This document shows positions 53,270 to 62,298 of a DNA stretch of 62,514 nucleotides, in pieces. Origin of the DNA: Prevotella sp. (GTDB lineage Bacteria; Bacteroidota; Bacteroidia; Bacteroidales; Bacteroidaceae). Within the stretch, counting starts at the first letter, position 1. The number at the start of each line of letters is the position of its first letter. The stretch spans positions 1-62,514 of the forward strand of contig JAFSKJ010000021.1 in assembly GCA_017449025.1 (NCBI GenBank), given 5' to 3'. A model generated the notes under the pieces. The model did no database searches, had not been told where the DNA came from, and saw only the letters and a list, made by a program, of their open reading frames with translations. Made by a program: the position numbers and the translations under genes.

Positions 53270-54187
53270 TCAAAAAAGATTGTTTAATGTCGGCACACAG
53301 CGGCGTATCTCTATGGGGATGGTCTCTGTCTCCAAACTGTCGGGGCTTATTGTCAGGCGCACCATGCAGGCTCGGCTGTTCAGTGGCTTGTGCTGGTCGA
53401 AAATGAAGTTGCCTATGCTGTAGTATATTTTCTTGCCGCGGTAATCCTCTATGGTTTGCAATGTGTGGGTATGGTGGCACACCAGCACGTCGGCCCCTGC
53501 ACTGATTAGTTGGTGGGCATCCCAACGCTGTCGGATGACAGGTTGCAGCGTATGTTCCCCGCCCCAGTGCAGCGACACAATGATCACTGCTGTCGAGTCG
53601 GCCTTGCGCAACTGGTGTACACGGTTCAGCAGCGAGTCCATGGGTTCCTGGCTGACACAGGGCATGTCGGGAAGATAGGCGTAGTTTTCGAGTGCCAGTC
53701 TCAGCGATGCCACCATCCACACTTTTCTTGGCCTTGACGCCAGCAATACGGGCGCTGAGGCTTCAGACATGTTTGCGCCGGCACCTATGGGTGTCATGCC
53801 AGCAGCTTCAATATTTCGGCGGGTGTCCATCAAACCCTCGCGACCTTGGTCTATGGAGTGGTTGTTGGCCAGATTTAGGTGGGTGATGCCGTGTGCCTTC
53901 AAGGTGTTGAGCCATTCGGGTTCGCTACGGAAGATGTATTGCTTCTGAACAGGCGACTCTATCTTGGTGGCAGGGCATTCCAGGTTGCCCACCACTACTT
54001 GGGCGGAACGGAATATGGAGTCGATGCCATCTGAGAACAGATGGTCGGCTCCATGTTGGTTTATCACGCGACGCACCCCGCGGTCGAGCAGTATGTCGCC
54101 GGTGAAAACAATGTCCAGCGTGTCGGCACAGTATGCTGGCAAACCGAATGACAGGCTAACAGCCAGAACTGTAAAACACCTCTTCAT
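53270..54187 (-). CDS. CapA/PgsA-like metallophosphoesterase-fold protein
   Basis: A 305-residue protein with signal peptide MKRCFTVLAVSLSFGLPAYC, so exported. It has the CapA (poly-gamma-glutamate capsule) domain: 'VFTGDILLDRGV', 'VVGNLECPAT', 'HLNLANNHSIDQGREGL', 'VSLHWGGEHTLQP', 'VLVCHHTHTLQTIEDYRGK' and 'YYSIGNFIFDQ'. The Asp, Asn and His residues of these motifs are the usual metal ligands of the calcineurin-like fold. There are no capB or capC partners here, so capsule synthesis is not implied. Its start overlaps the end of the DUF3160 gene by 32 nt, the last of a three-gene operon. Confidence 0.85.
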   Translation of the reverse strand: MKRCFTVLAVSLSFGLPAYCADTLDIVFTGDILLDRGVRRVINQHGADHLFSDGIDSIFRSAQVVVGNLECPATKIESPVQKQYIFRSEPEWLNTLKAHGITHLNLANNHSIDQGREGLMDTRRNIEAAGMTPIGAGANMSEASAPVLLASRPRKVWMVASLRLALENYAYLPDMPCVSQEPMDSLLNRVHQLRKADSTAVIIVSLHWGGEHTLQPVIRQRWDAHQLISAGADVLVCHHTHTLQTIEDYRGKKIYYSIGNFIFDQHKPLNSRACMVRLTISPDSLETETIPIEIRRCVPTLNNLF

Positions 54188-56588
54188 TAGGTTCTGGCAT
54201 CTTGTTCAATGGCACGATGATGCTCTTCATCCATTCGGGCATGCCCTTCCGTGGGTTCGTCTCCAACTGCTGCTGCCACTCCTCGTCGGTCGGCCGTGGT
54301 TGGTCAATGGGTTGTATGAACTCACGATAGCTCAATACGGCCCCACGAGTGAGATACAGATAGCCTCCCATCTCTACCACAACGTAAATCTCGTCGGCAC
54401 AGGCTACAGCTTCAATCAGGATTGACTTGTTGGGGTTGTTGTCTGCATTGGCGGTATATACATCTGCCACCAATGCCACCTTGCGGTCGGCACCCTCCAC
54501 GTCTGTCCAGCCCATCAGTTCCTGGTTGGGCATACGTATCAGGTCGATGGAAATATTCTCGAAGGTTGAGCCGATATATGAAATCTGGTCGTACTCTTCA
54601 TCGCTCAGCAACTCTCCTGCCTGTTCTTTCTCACTCATTCTTAACAGGAATGTCACCTCTTCCGTTATGCGTTCTGTTACATCTTTAATCTTTGGTGTCA
54701 TCATATTCTGTTCCTTCAACAGCTCGGCGGTGTTGTTGAGCAATTCAACGGCTTTCTTCCAGAAAGGAATGTTTGGTTCCACATAGCCTTTTACCAATGG
54801 CTCCGGCACACCTCCGCCGCCACACTCGGCCCCCATGGGCTGTTTGGCATAGAGAATGGCGTCGTGTTTCAGTTCGGCCCATGAAGCCAGGGCGGCATTA
54901 AGGTCTTTCTTGCTCCATTCGGGAGTGACCATGAAATAGGGTGCCTTTTCGCCTTTGTCCTCATTGTTCAGCACCTTGAGTGTCTGCATCCACTGGGTGG
55001 CTATGGTTTCTTTCCAGTCTGTCTCGCTCATGCGCTTCTTCATCTTTTCGAGGGTAGGGGCGTATCCCTTCCATTCGGTCTTCTCGTCCATCAGTATCTG
55101 TTCTGCTGCACTTACCCCCATGGCAGCCATGAAGTCCAGGCCTTTTGGCGTGGCGCGCTGGGTGGGCTTACCTTCGTAGTCCACCATTTCCTGCAACACT
55201 TCTGCATCGGGCTGGTAGCGCTGCGGCATCACGCAGATTTTGCAGTGGCTGGTCTTCTCGAACTTCGGCCGTATGCGCGTCTGGTTGTTGCCAATCTCAT
55301 TTATCCTGGCAGTCAGCCGTGAGAGTGCCTTGTTGTCGCTAATCAGTTCCTTTTGTGTCTTTCCGCTCCTCTCTACCTCAGCAATGACCTGTGGCAGACT
55401 AACATTGTCTGGCTTACCCATCAGCAGGGTTATCAGGTTGTTGATCTTGTCGTACTTCTGACGGGCTTGGGACGACTGTTTCAGGGCGAAGGCCATCATC
55501 ACTGCCTGCTTCACCTCGGTGTCGTGGTCCGTTCCTAACGATGCGGTTTGTAACCACATCATGCCACGGAAGTATCGCTTCAAGGCATCGTTGCGGGTGT
55601 AGTGGCCACGCACTCGGAACAGGCTGTATGGGAACAGCATGTCGCCCTGATAGTCCATCAGCATGCCGCTGGTGGTGTTCGCTGCATTCAGGCATTTGTC
55701 TATTTCCTCCTGTTCTGTGCGGTAGTCGTTGGCATTCTCCATGGGCTTGCCTGTAAACAGGTGCAGTGCCACGTCGAAGAACTGGCGGTTGCGGTTGGCA
55801 ATATAACCTTCGTCGCTGCCGTCGGGTGCCTCATCGTGGAAAGCCCTCATGATGTTGCGCATCTCACGGGAGAAGTCCGTCATCAGCCCCAGCAACTGGT
55901 ACTCCTCCAACTCACGTAGCATGCAGTCTATGTAGAGGTGGTAGAGTTGCAGATATAGGTCGGTGGTTACAAAGCTGGGAAATTCGCTGTAGTCGTTCTG
56001 CTCGTAGACATGAAACAGCTGTGAGTGGTTAGCCGGCACGATGGCAAACCCCACTTCGCCAAGTCGCTGGCAGAGGGTTGAGTCAAAGTCTTTCAGCTGC
56101 TGGGGGTTCAACAGGTTGGACATGTTGACGCGGAGGCCTTCTTCCACTTCGAAGTTCTGCTTCAGCAGGTTGACTTCTTGCTCTTCTATGCGTTTCATGA
56201 ATGCCAGTTCCTGGTCGGAATAATCCAGCAGCTTTTGCTCGTCAATGGCCCGATAGTAGGCGTCGCGCCAGCTCTCACCCTCACGGCTCTCGACAGATTG
56301 TATTTTCTCATCGAACTCCAGCATCAGCGAGTCGTACCATGTGGTGCTCTCGTAGATGCCTCGCAGATAGGAATCCTTGAAGGGCAGGCCTCTTTGGGCT
56401 GCTGGGGCGTTGCGCAATATTCGCAGGTCGCTGAGGTTTAGTCGCGATACATCCATGTCGTAGTCGATGCTGTCTTTCAGCAACTCGGCATTGATTACCG
56501 ATACCGGCACCTGTACAATACTCTGTTTCTGGCTGCATGCTGCTATCAAGGCCGCCATGCATGCCGTCAAGATCACTTTTGTCTTCAT
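54156..56588 (-). CDS. DUF3160-family lipoprotein
   Basis: An 810-residue protein with signal peptide MKTKVILTACMAALIAAC (Cys18 lipobox, then SQKQS), so a lipoprotein. The body matches what I know of DUF3160: 'FAIVPANHSQLFHVYEQNDY', 'PSFVTTDLYLQLYHLYIDC', a long helical middle, and 'YLYLTRGAVLSYREFIQP' near the end. The function of this family is not known. It overlaps the upstream FG-GAP-like gene by 4 nt (ATGA) and the downstream CapA-like gene by 32 nt, so the three are translated from one message and may work together at the cell envelope. Confidence 0.8.
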   Translation of the reverse strand: MKTKVILTACMAALIAACSQKQSIVQVPVSVINAELLKDSIDYDMDVSRLNLSDLRILRNAPAAQRGLPFKDSYLRGIYESTTWYDSLMLEFDEKIQSVESREGESWRDAYYRAIDEQKLLDYSDQELAFMKRIEEQEVNLLKQNFEVEEGLRVNMSNLLNPQQLKDFDSTLCQRLGEVGFAIVPANHSQLFHVYEQNDYSEFPSFVTTDLYLQLYHLYIDCMLRELEEYQLLGLMTDFSREMRNIMRAFHDEAPDGSDEGYIANRNRQFFDVALHLFTGKPMENANDYRTEQEEIDKCLNAANTTSGMLMDYQGDMLFPYSLFRVRGHYTRNDALKRYFRGMMWLQTASLGTDHDTEVKQAVMMAFALKQSSQARQKYDKINNLITLLMGKPDNVSLPQVIAEVERSGKTQKELISDNKALSRLTARINEIGNNQTRIRPKFEKTSHCKICVMPQRYQPDAEVLQEMVDYEGKPTQRATPKGLDFMAAMGVSAAEQILMDEKTEWKGYAPTLEKMKKRMSETDWKETIATQWMQTLKVLNNEDKGEKAPYFMVTPEWSKKDLNAALASWAELKHDAILYAKQPMGAECGGGGVPEPLVKGYVEPNIPFWKKAVELLNNTAELLKEQNMMTPKIKDVTERITEEVTFLLRMSEKEQAGELLSDEEYDQISYIGSTFENISIDLIRMPNQELMGWTDVEGADRKVALVADVYTANADNNPNKSILIEAVACADEIYVVVEMGGYLYLTRGAVLSYREFIQPIDQPRPTDEEWQQQLETNPRKGMPEWMKSIIVPLNKMPEPNEEVFYSSGC

Positions 56589-57052
56589 TTGCTAAATGTT
56601 TTTATTGCTGTCTCTTTGTTTACACCTTTTATTATATAGTGGTCGAAGACCATGCCAAACCCGCTCCATTGATAGTCGGAAACAGTATAGTGGCCGTTGG
56701 TTGTCGACTCAAGGGCACGTATCTTGCCGTCCACATAACGGAAGTCCTCGAGTATGCCGCCCAGTCTCGACCCCAACCACAGTGGGCGTGCCTTGCCGTT
56801 CACATTCTTGAAGATGAAAATCCTTTTTGCTTTCTCGGGATAGAATCGGGTGCTTTTTTCCACACCAACGATGGCATCGGGATGTCCGTCGCCGTCAACG
56901 TCGCCAGTCTGGAACTGATAGACGGGGTAGGGCAGTCGCCAGCCGTTCAACCAGTACAGACTGTCGTTTTCCGTCTTCAGCTCAAAGCTTTGCGCTGTGC
57001 AAGTGCACGCGCAAAACCACATGGCAAAGATGGGTAGTAAGCGATGATTCAT
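56585..57052 (-). CDS. Exported FG-GAP-like small protein
   Basis: A 155-residue protein with signal peptide MNHRLLPIFAMWFCACTCTA. One FG-GAP/integrin-type calcium loop is visible, 'QTGDVDGDGHPDAIVGVE' (about residues 47-64), followed by beta-rich sequence. It is the first gene of the operon with DUF3160 and CapA-like genes, overlapping the former by 4 nt (ATGA). The minus-strand -7 element at 57075-57082 lies 23 nt upstream. Probably a periplasmic or surface partner of the DUF3160 protein. Confidence 0.7.
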   Translation of the reverse strand: MNHRLLPIFAMWFCACTCTAQSFELKTENDSLYWLNGWRLPYPVYQFQTGDVDGDGHPDAIVGVEKSTRFYPEKAKRIFIFKNVNGKARPLWLGSRLGGILEDFRYVDGKIRALESTTNGHYTVSDYQWSGFGMVFDHYIIKGVNKETAIKTFSK

Positions 57053-57074
57053 AACAAAGTAGGTTTTTAGATTG

Positions 57075-57082
57075 CAAAGTTA
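57075..57082 (-). promoter_or_regulatory. -7 element of the FG-GAP/DUF3160/CapA operon
   Basis: Reads TAACTTTG on the minus strand, directly upstream of ATG 57052. It is back to back with the promoter of the dehydrogenase gene. Confidence 0.55.
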
Positions 57083-57123
57083 CAAAAAAATCTTAAAAAG
57101 TTCGTTGTTAACAAAAAAAATCG

Positions 57124-57131
57124 TATATTTG
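57124..57131 (+). promoter_or_regulatory. -7 element of the D-lactate/glycolate dehydrogenase-like gene
   Basis: TATATTTG in AT-rich DNA, 38 nt before ATG 57170. A weak TTCG -33-like element is at 57101-57104, 19 nt away. Confidence 0.55.
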
Positions 57132-57169
57132 CTGACAAAATAGAAGTATTACAGAATATAAGAAGTCCT

Positions 57170-60100
57170 ATGCTAAACCAATTCTTGTCCGAACTGAAAC
57201 AGTTTATGCCGTCCGAGCGTATTTATACAGACGAGCTTCGCACCCTTGGATGGGGAACGGACGCAAGTTTCTACCGTCAGATTCCTAAAGTTGTAATCCG
57301 TAGTGACGGCGAAGAGGAAATCTCAAAGATAGTAAAGGCTTGTCAAAAGTTTAAGATGCCATTTACATTCCGTGCTGCTGGTACTTCTCTCTCAGGGCAG
57401 AGTTGTACGGACTCTGTATTGATAGTTGCCGGAAAACATTGGGAAGGATATGAGATAGGCAAGGATCAAGATACTATTAAGTTACAGCCTGGTGTAGTGG
57501 GGGCAAAGGTCAACGAGATTCTGAAACCTTATGGTCGCGTGTTCCCGCCTGATCCCGCTTCCATCGGCTCTGCCATGGTGGGGGGCATCGTCATCAACAA
57601 TGCGTCGGGCATGAACTGCGGCGTGCATGCCAATAGCGACCGTATGCTCCTCTCCGCCCGCATCATCCTGACTGATGGCACTCTGCTTGATACGGGTGAT
57701 GCAAAGAGCAGGAAGGATTTCCGCAAGAGCCATCCGGAGTTTCTTAAGAAGATTGAGGCGCTACGCGACAAAGTTCGTGCAGACGAGCAATTGGCCGCGC
57801 GCATACGTAATAAATATAGTATAAAGAACGTGACAGGTTTGAACCTGCGTCCGCTCATTGCCTACGACGACCCGTTCGACATCATCGCGCATTCGATGGT
57901 GGGTTCAGAAGGTACGCTGGCATTCCTCTCGGAGGTGACGATGAAGACGCTGAAGGATTATCCCTTCAAGGCCTCGGCAATGGTTTACTTCATGACGATG
58001 AAGGAGAGCTGTGAGGCCGTCGTGGCCATGAAGAAGATGAAGGCCGGCGAGGAAGATTTGGAATACAGTGCCGAGAATCTGGTGGTAAAAAGTGCCGAGA
58101 TGCTCGACTACAAGTCACTCAGTTCTGTTGACGATCCCGTATTCTTGCAATACAAGAAGGAAGTCGATGCCGGCAAGATTGAGGGCGTGCAGCCAGGCGA
58201 CTACCACAACCTGACGGCCATCCTCACCGAGACGAAAGGCATCACGCACGAACAACTGCTGGAAAAGATTGCTCGTATCAAGGATTGTCTGGGGCAGTTC
58301 CGGCTCTATATCCCTGCAGAGTTCACGGAAGATCCCGCCGTCTATGGCAAGTACTGGGCCATCCGCTCAGGCATCTTCCCGTCGGTCGGCGGTACGCGTC
58401 CTGTCGGCACATCGTGTCTCATCGAGGATGTGGCATTCCCAATTGAGTCGCTGCCTGAAGCTACGGTTAAACTACAGAAACTGATAGCCGACCATGGCTA
58501 TGACGATGCCTGTATCTATGGGCATGCCTTTGAGGGTAACTATCACTTCATTCTCAACCAGAGCTTTGCCGACGAGCATGAGGTGGCTCGCTATGCCGAG
58601 ATGATGCGGGCTGTGGCCAAACTGGTGGTCGAAGGTTACGACGGCTCGCTGAAGGCTGAGCATGGCACAGGTCGTAATATGGCACCCTTCGTGAAGTACG
58701 AGTGGGGCGACAAAGCCTACGAGGCGATGAAGGAGCTGAAGGCCATCTTCGACCCCGACGGCTTGCTGAACCAAGGCGTCATCTTCAACGACGACCCGGA
58801 CTGCTTTATCAAGTGTCTGAAACCACTGCCCGTTCTGGACTTCGACTTCGACAAGGTACCTGACGGGGGTCATTATCTGATGGATCCCACCCTGTCGACG
58901 GCCAAGGAGACCGTAGAACAGGTGAAACGTGCCAATAAGTGCATCGAGTGCGGATTCTGCGAGGTCAACTGTATGTCGTGCGGTCTTACGTTGTCATCGA
59001 GAATGCGTATCGCCGTGCAGCGCGAAATCCGCGCTTTGGCGGCAACCGTCCGTGTGTCAGGCGGTTCTGCCACCGGAACAGCAGCAGCTGAACGACTGGC
59101 CACGTTGAAAAAGCAGTATAAATACTATGGTGACCAGACCTGTGCCACCGATGGACTCTGCTCGACATCGTGTCCGATGAAGATTAATACGGGTGAGTTG
59201 ACGCACCTCATCCGTCAGATGGACATGAACGACAGTCCTATGGGCTATAAGATTGGTGAGTTTGCTGCCAACCACATGGCTGGTATCAAGTCGGGGCTGC
59301 GCTTTGTCCTCGATGTGGCTCACCTCGGTCATGTCACTCTTGGTCCGACCATGATGACGGGCATTGCTCGTGGCATGAACAAGATGGGACTGCCCTTGTG
59401 GACGACCGCTATGCCCAAGAAGCATCGCCAACCGAAGAAGTCGGATCTCACGCAGTTTATCATCGAAAGAAGTCTCCCCTCATCCCCCTCCAAAGAGAGG
59501 GGGCAATGGAGTGCATCTAAGTCCCCCCTCCCCTTGGAGGGGTCGGGGGAGGCTCCTAAGGTTGTCTACTTCCCCAGTTGTATTAATCAGACTATGGGGC
59601 AGTCGAAGCATGGCGGAAAGATTCACGATCTCGTCGATGAGGTCATTCAACTCATGGCCAAGGCTGGCTACGAGGTCATTTTCCCAGAGGGTATGGAGCG
59701 CATGTGCTGCGGACAGATATGGGAGAGCAAGGGTATGCTCGACATCGCCGACCGCAAGAGCGCTGAGTTGGAACATACACTATGGAAAGCCTCGGAGCAG
59801 GGCAAGTATCCTGTGCTGTGTGCCCAGAGTCCGTGTCTGCACCGCATGAAAAAAGTGATGCATAAGATGCACCTCTACGAGCCTGCCGAATTCATAATGA
59901 ATTATCTGGTGCCGCATCTCGACTTCCATCCCATTGATAGGCACATAGCACTTCATCTGACTTGCTCAACGCGACTAATGGGTGTTGACAAGGATATGAT
60001 AGCCTTGGCCAGGATGTGCTCTAACAACGTATTCCTTCCCGAGGGGGTGGGGTGCTGCGGCTTTGCCGGCGACCGTGGCTTTACCTTCCCCGAACTGAAC

Positions 60101-60265
60101 AAGCATGGACTGCGCAAGCTGCGTCCGCAGATTGAAGGCAACCACATCGAAGTGGGTTACTCCAATAGCCGGACATGCGAAATAGGTCTTGAGGCAAACA
60201 CAGGAATACCCTATATGAGCATCGTATACTTGGTGAATGAGTGTACCACACCGAAAAAGGTGTAG
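57170..60265 (+). CDS. FAD-linked oxidase / Fe-S / CCG fusion, D-lactate or 2-hydroxyacid dehydrogenase-like
   Basis: A 1031-residue multidomain protein: FAD-binding domain of the GlcD/Dld type (about 35-260; 'FRAAGTSLSGQSCTDSVLIV', 'GSAMVGGIVINNASGMNCG'), FAD-oxidase C-terminal domain (about 270-540, ending 'FDPDGLLNQGVIFNDDPDC'), ferredoxin-like region with 'CIECGFCEVNCMSCG' and 'CATDGLCSTSCPMKINTG', then two CCG modules ('RMCCGQIWESKG', 'GVGCCGFAGDRGF'). Such fusions (YdiJ/Dld-II type) oxidise D-lactate or related 2-hydroxyacids. Between the Fe-S and CCG parts, residues about 767-797 are a Pro/Ser/Gly-rich insertion encoded by palindromic repeat DNA (59471-59554). With LctP and LutABC nearby, D-lactate is the likely substrate. 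It starts at 57170. Confidence 0.85.
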   Translation: MLNQFLSELKQFMPSERIYTDELRTLGWGTDASFYRQIPKVVIRSDGEEEISKIVKACQKFKMPFTFRAAGTSLSGQSCTDSVLIVAGKHWEGYEIGKDQDTIKLQPGVVGAKVNEILKPYGRVFPPDPASIGSAMVGGIVINNASGMNCGVHANSDRMLLSARIILTDGTLLDTGDAKSRKDFRKSHPEFLKKIEALRDKVRADEQLAARIRNKYSIKNVTGLNLRPLIAYDDPFDIIAHSMVGSEGTLAFLSEVTMKTLKDYPFKASAMVYFMTMKESCEAVVAMKKMKAGEEDLEYSAENLVVKSAEMLDYKSLSSVDDPVFLQYKKEVDAGKIEGVQPGDYHNLTAILTETKGITHEQLLEKIARIKDCLGQFRLYIPAEFTEDPAVYGKYWAIRSGIFPSVGGTRPVGTSCLIEDVAFPIESLPEATVKLQKLIADHGYDDACIYGHAFEGNYHFILNQSFADEHEVARYAEMMRAVAKLVVEGYDGSLKAEHGTGRNMAPFVKYEWGDKAYEAMKELKAIFDPDGLLNQGVIFNDDPDCFIKCLKPLPVLDFDFDKVPDGGHYLMDPTLSTAKETVEQVKRANKCIECGFCEVNCMSCGLTLSSRMRIAVQREIRALAATVRVSGGSATGTAAAERLATLKKQYKYYGDQTCATDGLCSTSCPMKINTGELTHLIRQMDMNDSPMGYKIGEFAANHMAGIKSGLRFVLDVAHLGHVTLGPTMMTGIARGMNKMGLPLWTTAMPKKHRQPKKSDLTQFIIERSLPSSPSKERGQWSASKSPLPLEGSGEAPKVVYFPSCINQTMGQSKHGGKIHDLVDEVIQLMAKAGYEVIFPEGMERMCCGQIWESKGMLDIADRKSAELEHTLWKASEQGKYPVLCAQSPCLHRMKKVMHKMHLYEPAEFIMNYLVPHLDFHPIDRHIALHLTCSTRLMGVDKDMIALARMCSNNVFLPEGVGCCGFAGDRGFTFPELNKHGLRKLRPQIEGNHIEVGYSNSRTCEIGLEANTGIPYMSIVYLVNECTTPKKV
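59471..59554. repeat. REP-like palindromes inserted in frame in the dehydrogenase gene
   Basis: Two palindromic units lie in tandem: CCCCCTC-CAAAGA-GAGGGGG in the first and CCCCCTCCCC-TT-GGAGGGGTCGGGGG (read in parts) in the second, 59522-59554. They encode a low-complexity stretch (SPSKERG, PLPLEGSGE) not expected in this family and resemble the repeats between lctP and lutA. Confidence 0.7.
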
Positions 60266-60308
60266 AAACAATATGTATTTTCTAATTTAACGAATAAATA
60301 ACATCATT

Positions 60309-61337
60309 ATGAAGAAACTATTGACAGCATGCTTGGCAGTACTGGTTTTGGCTGCCAATGCTCAGGAAAAGGCCACCAAGTGGTACGACAACATTAAGCT
60401 CAGCGGATATGGTATGTTGCAGTATCAGGCAGAGGACAAAGATGGAGAACATCATAACGAGTTTAACCTGCGTCTGGCTCGATTCATCATTGACGGCAAA
60501 ATCGGCGAGTTTGACTATCGTGCCCAGATTCAAGGAACCAATGCTAAGGGTCCCGGAGAGCCTACCGTTCAACTCGTAGACCTCTATGCTGAGTGGGTTA
60601 AGTACAAGGCATTCCGAGTGAGGGCAGGGCAGTTTAAGAGAGCCTTCACCTTTGAGAATCCTACTCATCCTATCACACAGGGCTGGTATTCCTATGCCAA
60701 CGTTATCAACGCCCTCTCAGGCTTTGGCGACCGTACTGGTGAGAAGTCAAGTGGTGGCCGTGATATCGGACTGCAGGTACAGGGTGACTTGCTAAAGACG
60801 GCAGCCGGACGTAATCTGCTGCACTATCAGGTGGGTGTTTATAACGGTGAGGGCATAAACACCAAGGATAAGGACAATCGTAAGGATATCATCGGTGGAC
60901 TGTGGGTCATGCCCTTCGATGGAGTACGGATCGGTGCATTTGGATGGACTGGAAGCCGTGCCGGAATAGGCGGGAAAAACCGTTACGCCCTCTCTGCTGA
61001 GTACGACAAGAACGAATTCACCTTCCGAACAGAGTATCTTCACAGTCAGGGAAAGGGAGCCGACGCATCGTTAGGTGACAAGGCCGACGGTTGGTACGTC
61101 TTCGGCATTGTACCTGTCGTGAAGAGCAAGTTGCACGCTAAGGCACGCTACCAATGTTACCGTAAGGCCAAGGAGTGGGACTCGTCGAAGACCATGTACG
61201 AGGTTGGCGCCAACTACTTCTTCACCCCGAAGTTGCAGCTCAACTTAGAGTACGCCCGTGTCAACGACCGCTCGATAGCCGATTCCGACAAGCACAACTA
61301 TAACTTTGTGGACGTAGAACTGGACTTCCGATTCTAA
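60309..61337 (+). CDS. Outer-membrane porin, phosphate-selective O/P type
   Basis: A 342-residue protein with signal peptide MKKLLTACLAVLVLAANA. The mature part alternates hydrophobic and polar residues as in a beta-barrel and ends in the aromatic residue Phe ('VDVELDFRF'), the usual outer-membrane assembly signal. Family-like parts are 'LSGYGMLQYQAEDKDG', 'NLRLARFIIDGKIGEFDYRAQ', 'VRAGQFKRAFTFENP' and 'NYFFTPKLQLNLEYARVND'. Such porins let anions such as phosphate or small acids across the outer membrane. It lies 43 nt after the dehydrogenase gene and may be co-transcribed, so uptake of lactate-type anions is possible. Confidence 0.8.
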   Translation: MKKLLTACLAVLVLAANAQEKATKWYDNIKLSGYGMLQYQAEDKDGEHHNEFNLRLARFIIDGKIGEFDYRAQIQGTNAKGPGEPTVQLVDLYAEWVKYKAFRVRAGQFKRAFTFENPTHPITQGWYSYANVINALSGFGDRTGEKSSGGRDIGLQVQGDLLKTAAGRNLLHYQVGVYNGEGINTKDKDNRKDIIGGLWVMPFDGVRIGAFGWTGSRAGIGGKNRYALSAEYDKNEFTFRTEYLHSQGKGADASLGDKADGWYVFGIVPVVKSKLHAKARYQCYRKAKEWDSSKTMYEVGANYFFTPKLQLNLEYARVNDRSIADSDKHNYNFVDVELDFRF

Positions 61338-61362
61338 AAAAAACTTATAAGTGAGTGCAAAG

Positions 61363-61394
61363 TTGCGTGATTTCGTTTTTATTACGTAACTTTG
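61363..61394 (+). promoter_or_regulatory. Promoter of the Bax-inhibitor-1 family gene
   Basis: TTG (61363-61365), a 21-nt spacer and TAACTTTG (61387-61394), 28 nt before ATG 61423. Confidence 0.75.
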
Positions 61395-61422
61395 CACGCG
61401 ATTTTTTAAAACTCAGTTTGTT

Positions 61423-62142
61423 ATGGATTACGAAGAAATTACTAATGTTGTTACACGGGAACAAGAGCTTGAGATGTCGGCCGCTTTCCCTGTGTTGATG
61501 CGAAAAGTCTATCTATGGATGACGCTCGCACTTGTTATTACAGGCTTTACTGCCTATTATGTGGCACACAACGAGACACTGTTAACTGCTCTCGTCACCA
61601 ATCAGATACTGTTATGGGGATTAGTCATTGGCGAGTTGGTACTGGTCTTCGTACTCAGTGCTGCCATCAATAAGCTATCGCTGACAATGGCAACGCTGAT
61701 GTTTGTGTTGTATTCATTACTCAACGGCGCCACCATGTCGTTCATCTTTCTGATATACACTTATTCCAGCATTACCAACGTGTTCTTTATCACAGCGGCA
61801 ACATTCGCCGCTATGGCTGCTTTCGGATATTTCACCAAGACCGACCTCACTTCAATGGGAAAGATACTGATGATGGCACTCATCGGTATTATCATTGCCA
61901 CTATTGTAAATATCTTCACCAAGAGCGAAGGACTCGCAATGATTCTCAATTACCTTGGAGTTCTTGTCTTTGTAGGACTAACAGCATACGACTCGCAGAA
62001 GATTAAGCAGATGATGCTTACTGCCACTGATGCAGGAGAGGGGGCACAGAAAATGGCACTTCTCGGCGCACTCTCCCTGTATCTCGACTTCATCAACCTC
62101 TTTCTCTATCTTTTACGTCTTTTTGGGTCAAGAAGAGACTGA
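61423..62142 (+). CDS. Bax inhibitor-1 / YccA family membrane protein
   Basis: A 239-residue integral membrane protein with about seven transmembrane helices. The N-terminus is short and acidic (MDYEEITNVVTREQELEMS), followed by 'FPVLMRKVYLWMTLALVITG', 'LYSLLNGATMSFIFLIY' and 'YLGVLVFVGLTAYDSQKIKQ', the last being the family signature with the conserved Asp near the sixth helix. BI-1 proteins in bacteria include YccA, a modulator of the FtsH protease, and YetJ, a pH-gated calcium leak channel; which applies here is unknown. It has its own promoter and a terminator after the stop. Confidence 0.92.
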   Translation: MDYEEITNVVTREQELEMSAAFPVLMRKVYLWMTLALVITGFTAYYVAHNETLLTALVTNQILLWGLVIGELVLVFVLSAAINKLSLTMATLMFVLYSLLNGATMSFIFLIYTYSSITNVFFITAATFAAMAAFGYFTKTDLTSMGKILMMALIGIIIATIVNIFTKSEGLAMILNYLGVLVFVGLTAYDSQKIKQMMLTATDAGEGAQKMALLGALSLYLDFINLFLYLLRLFGSRRD

Positions 62143-62167
62143 TATTCTTGAGTCGATGAATACAATT

Positions 62168-62209
62168 GCCTACGCCTTCTATATATAATAAGGTGTAGGC
62201 ATTTCTTTT
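62168..62209 (+). terminator. Terminator of the Bax-inhibitor-1 family gene
   Basis: GCCTACGCCTT (62168-62178) pairs with AAGGTGTAGGC (62190-62200) with one G-T pair, followed by ATTTCTTTT. Confidence 0.8.
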
Positions 62210-62260
62210 GTCATAAATTCCGAAAACTTTTGCATTTCGCTGAAAATAATTGCCGAAAAA

Positions 62261-62292
62261 TTTGGTGGGAATCCTAAAAGTGTGTACCTTTG
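62261..62292 (+). promoter_or_regulatory. Strong stable-RNA-type promoter
   Basis: TTTG (62261-62264), a 20-nt spacer and TACCTTTG (62285-62292) followed by CACCCGC. The A-rich stretch upstream resembles an UP element and the G/C-rich discriminator is typical of rRNA promoters. Confidence 0.7.
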
Positions 62293-62298
62293 CACCCG

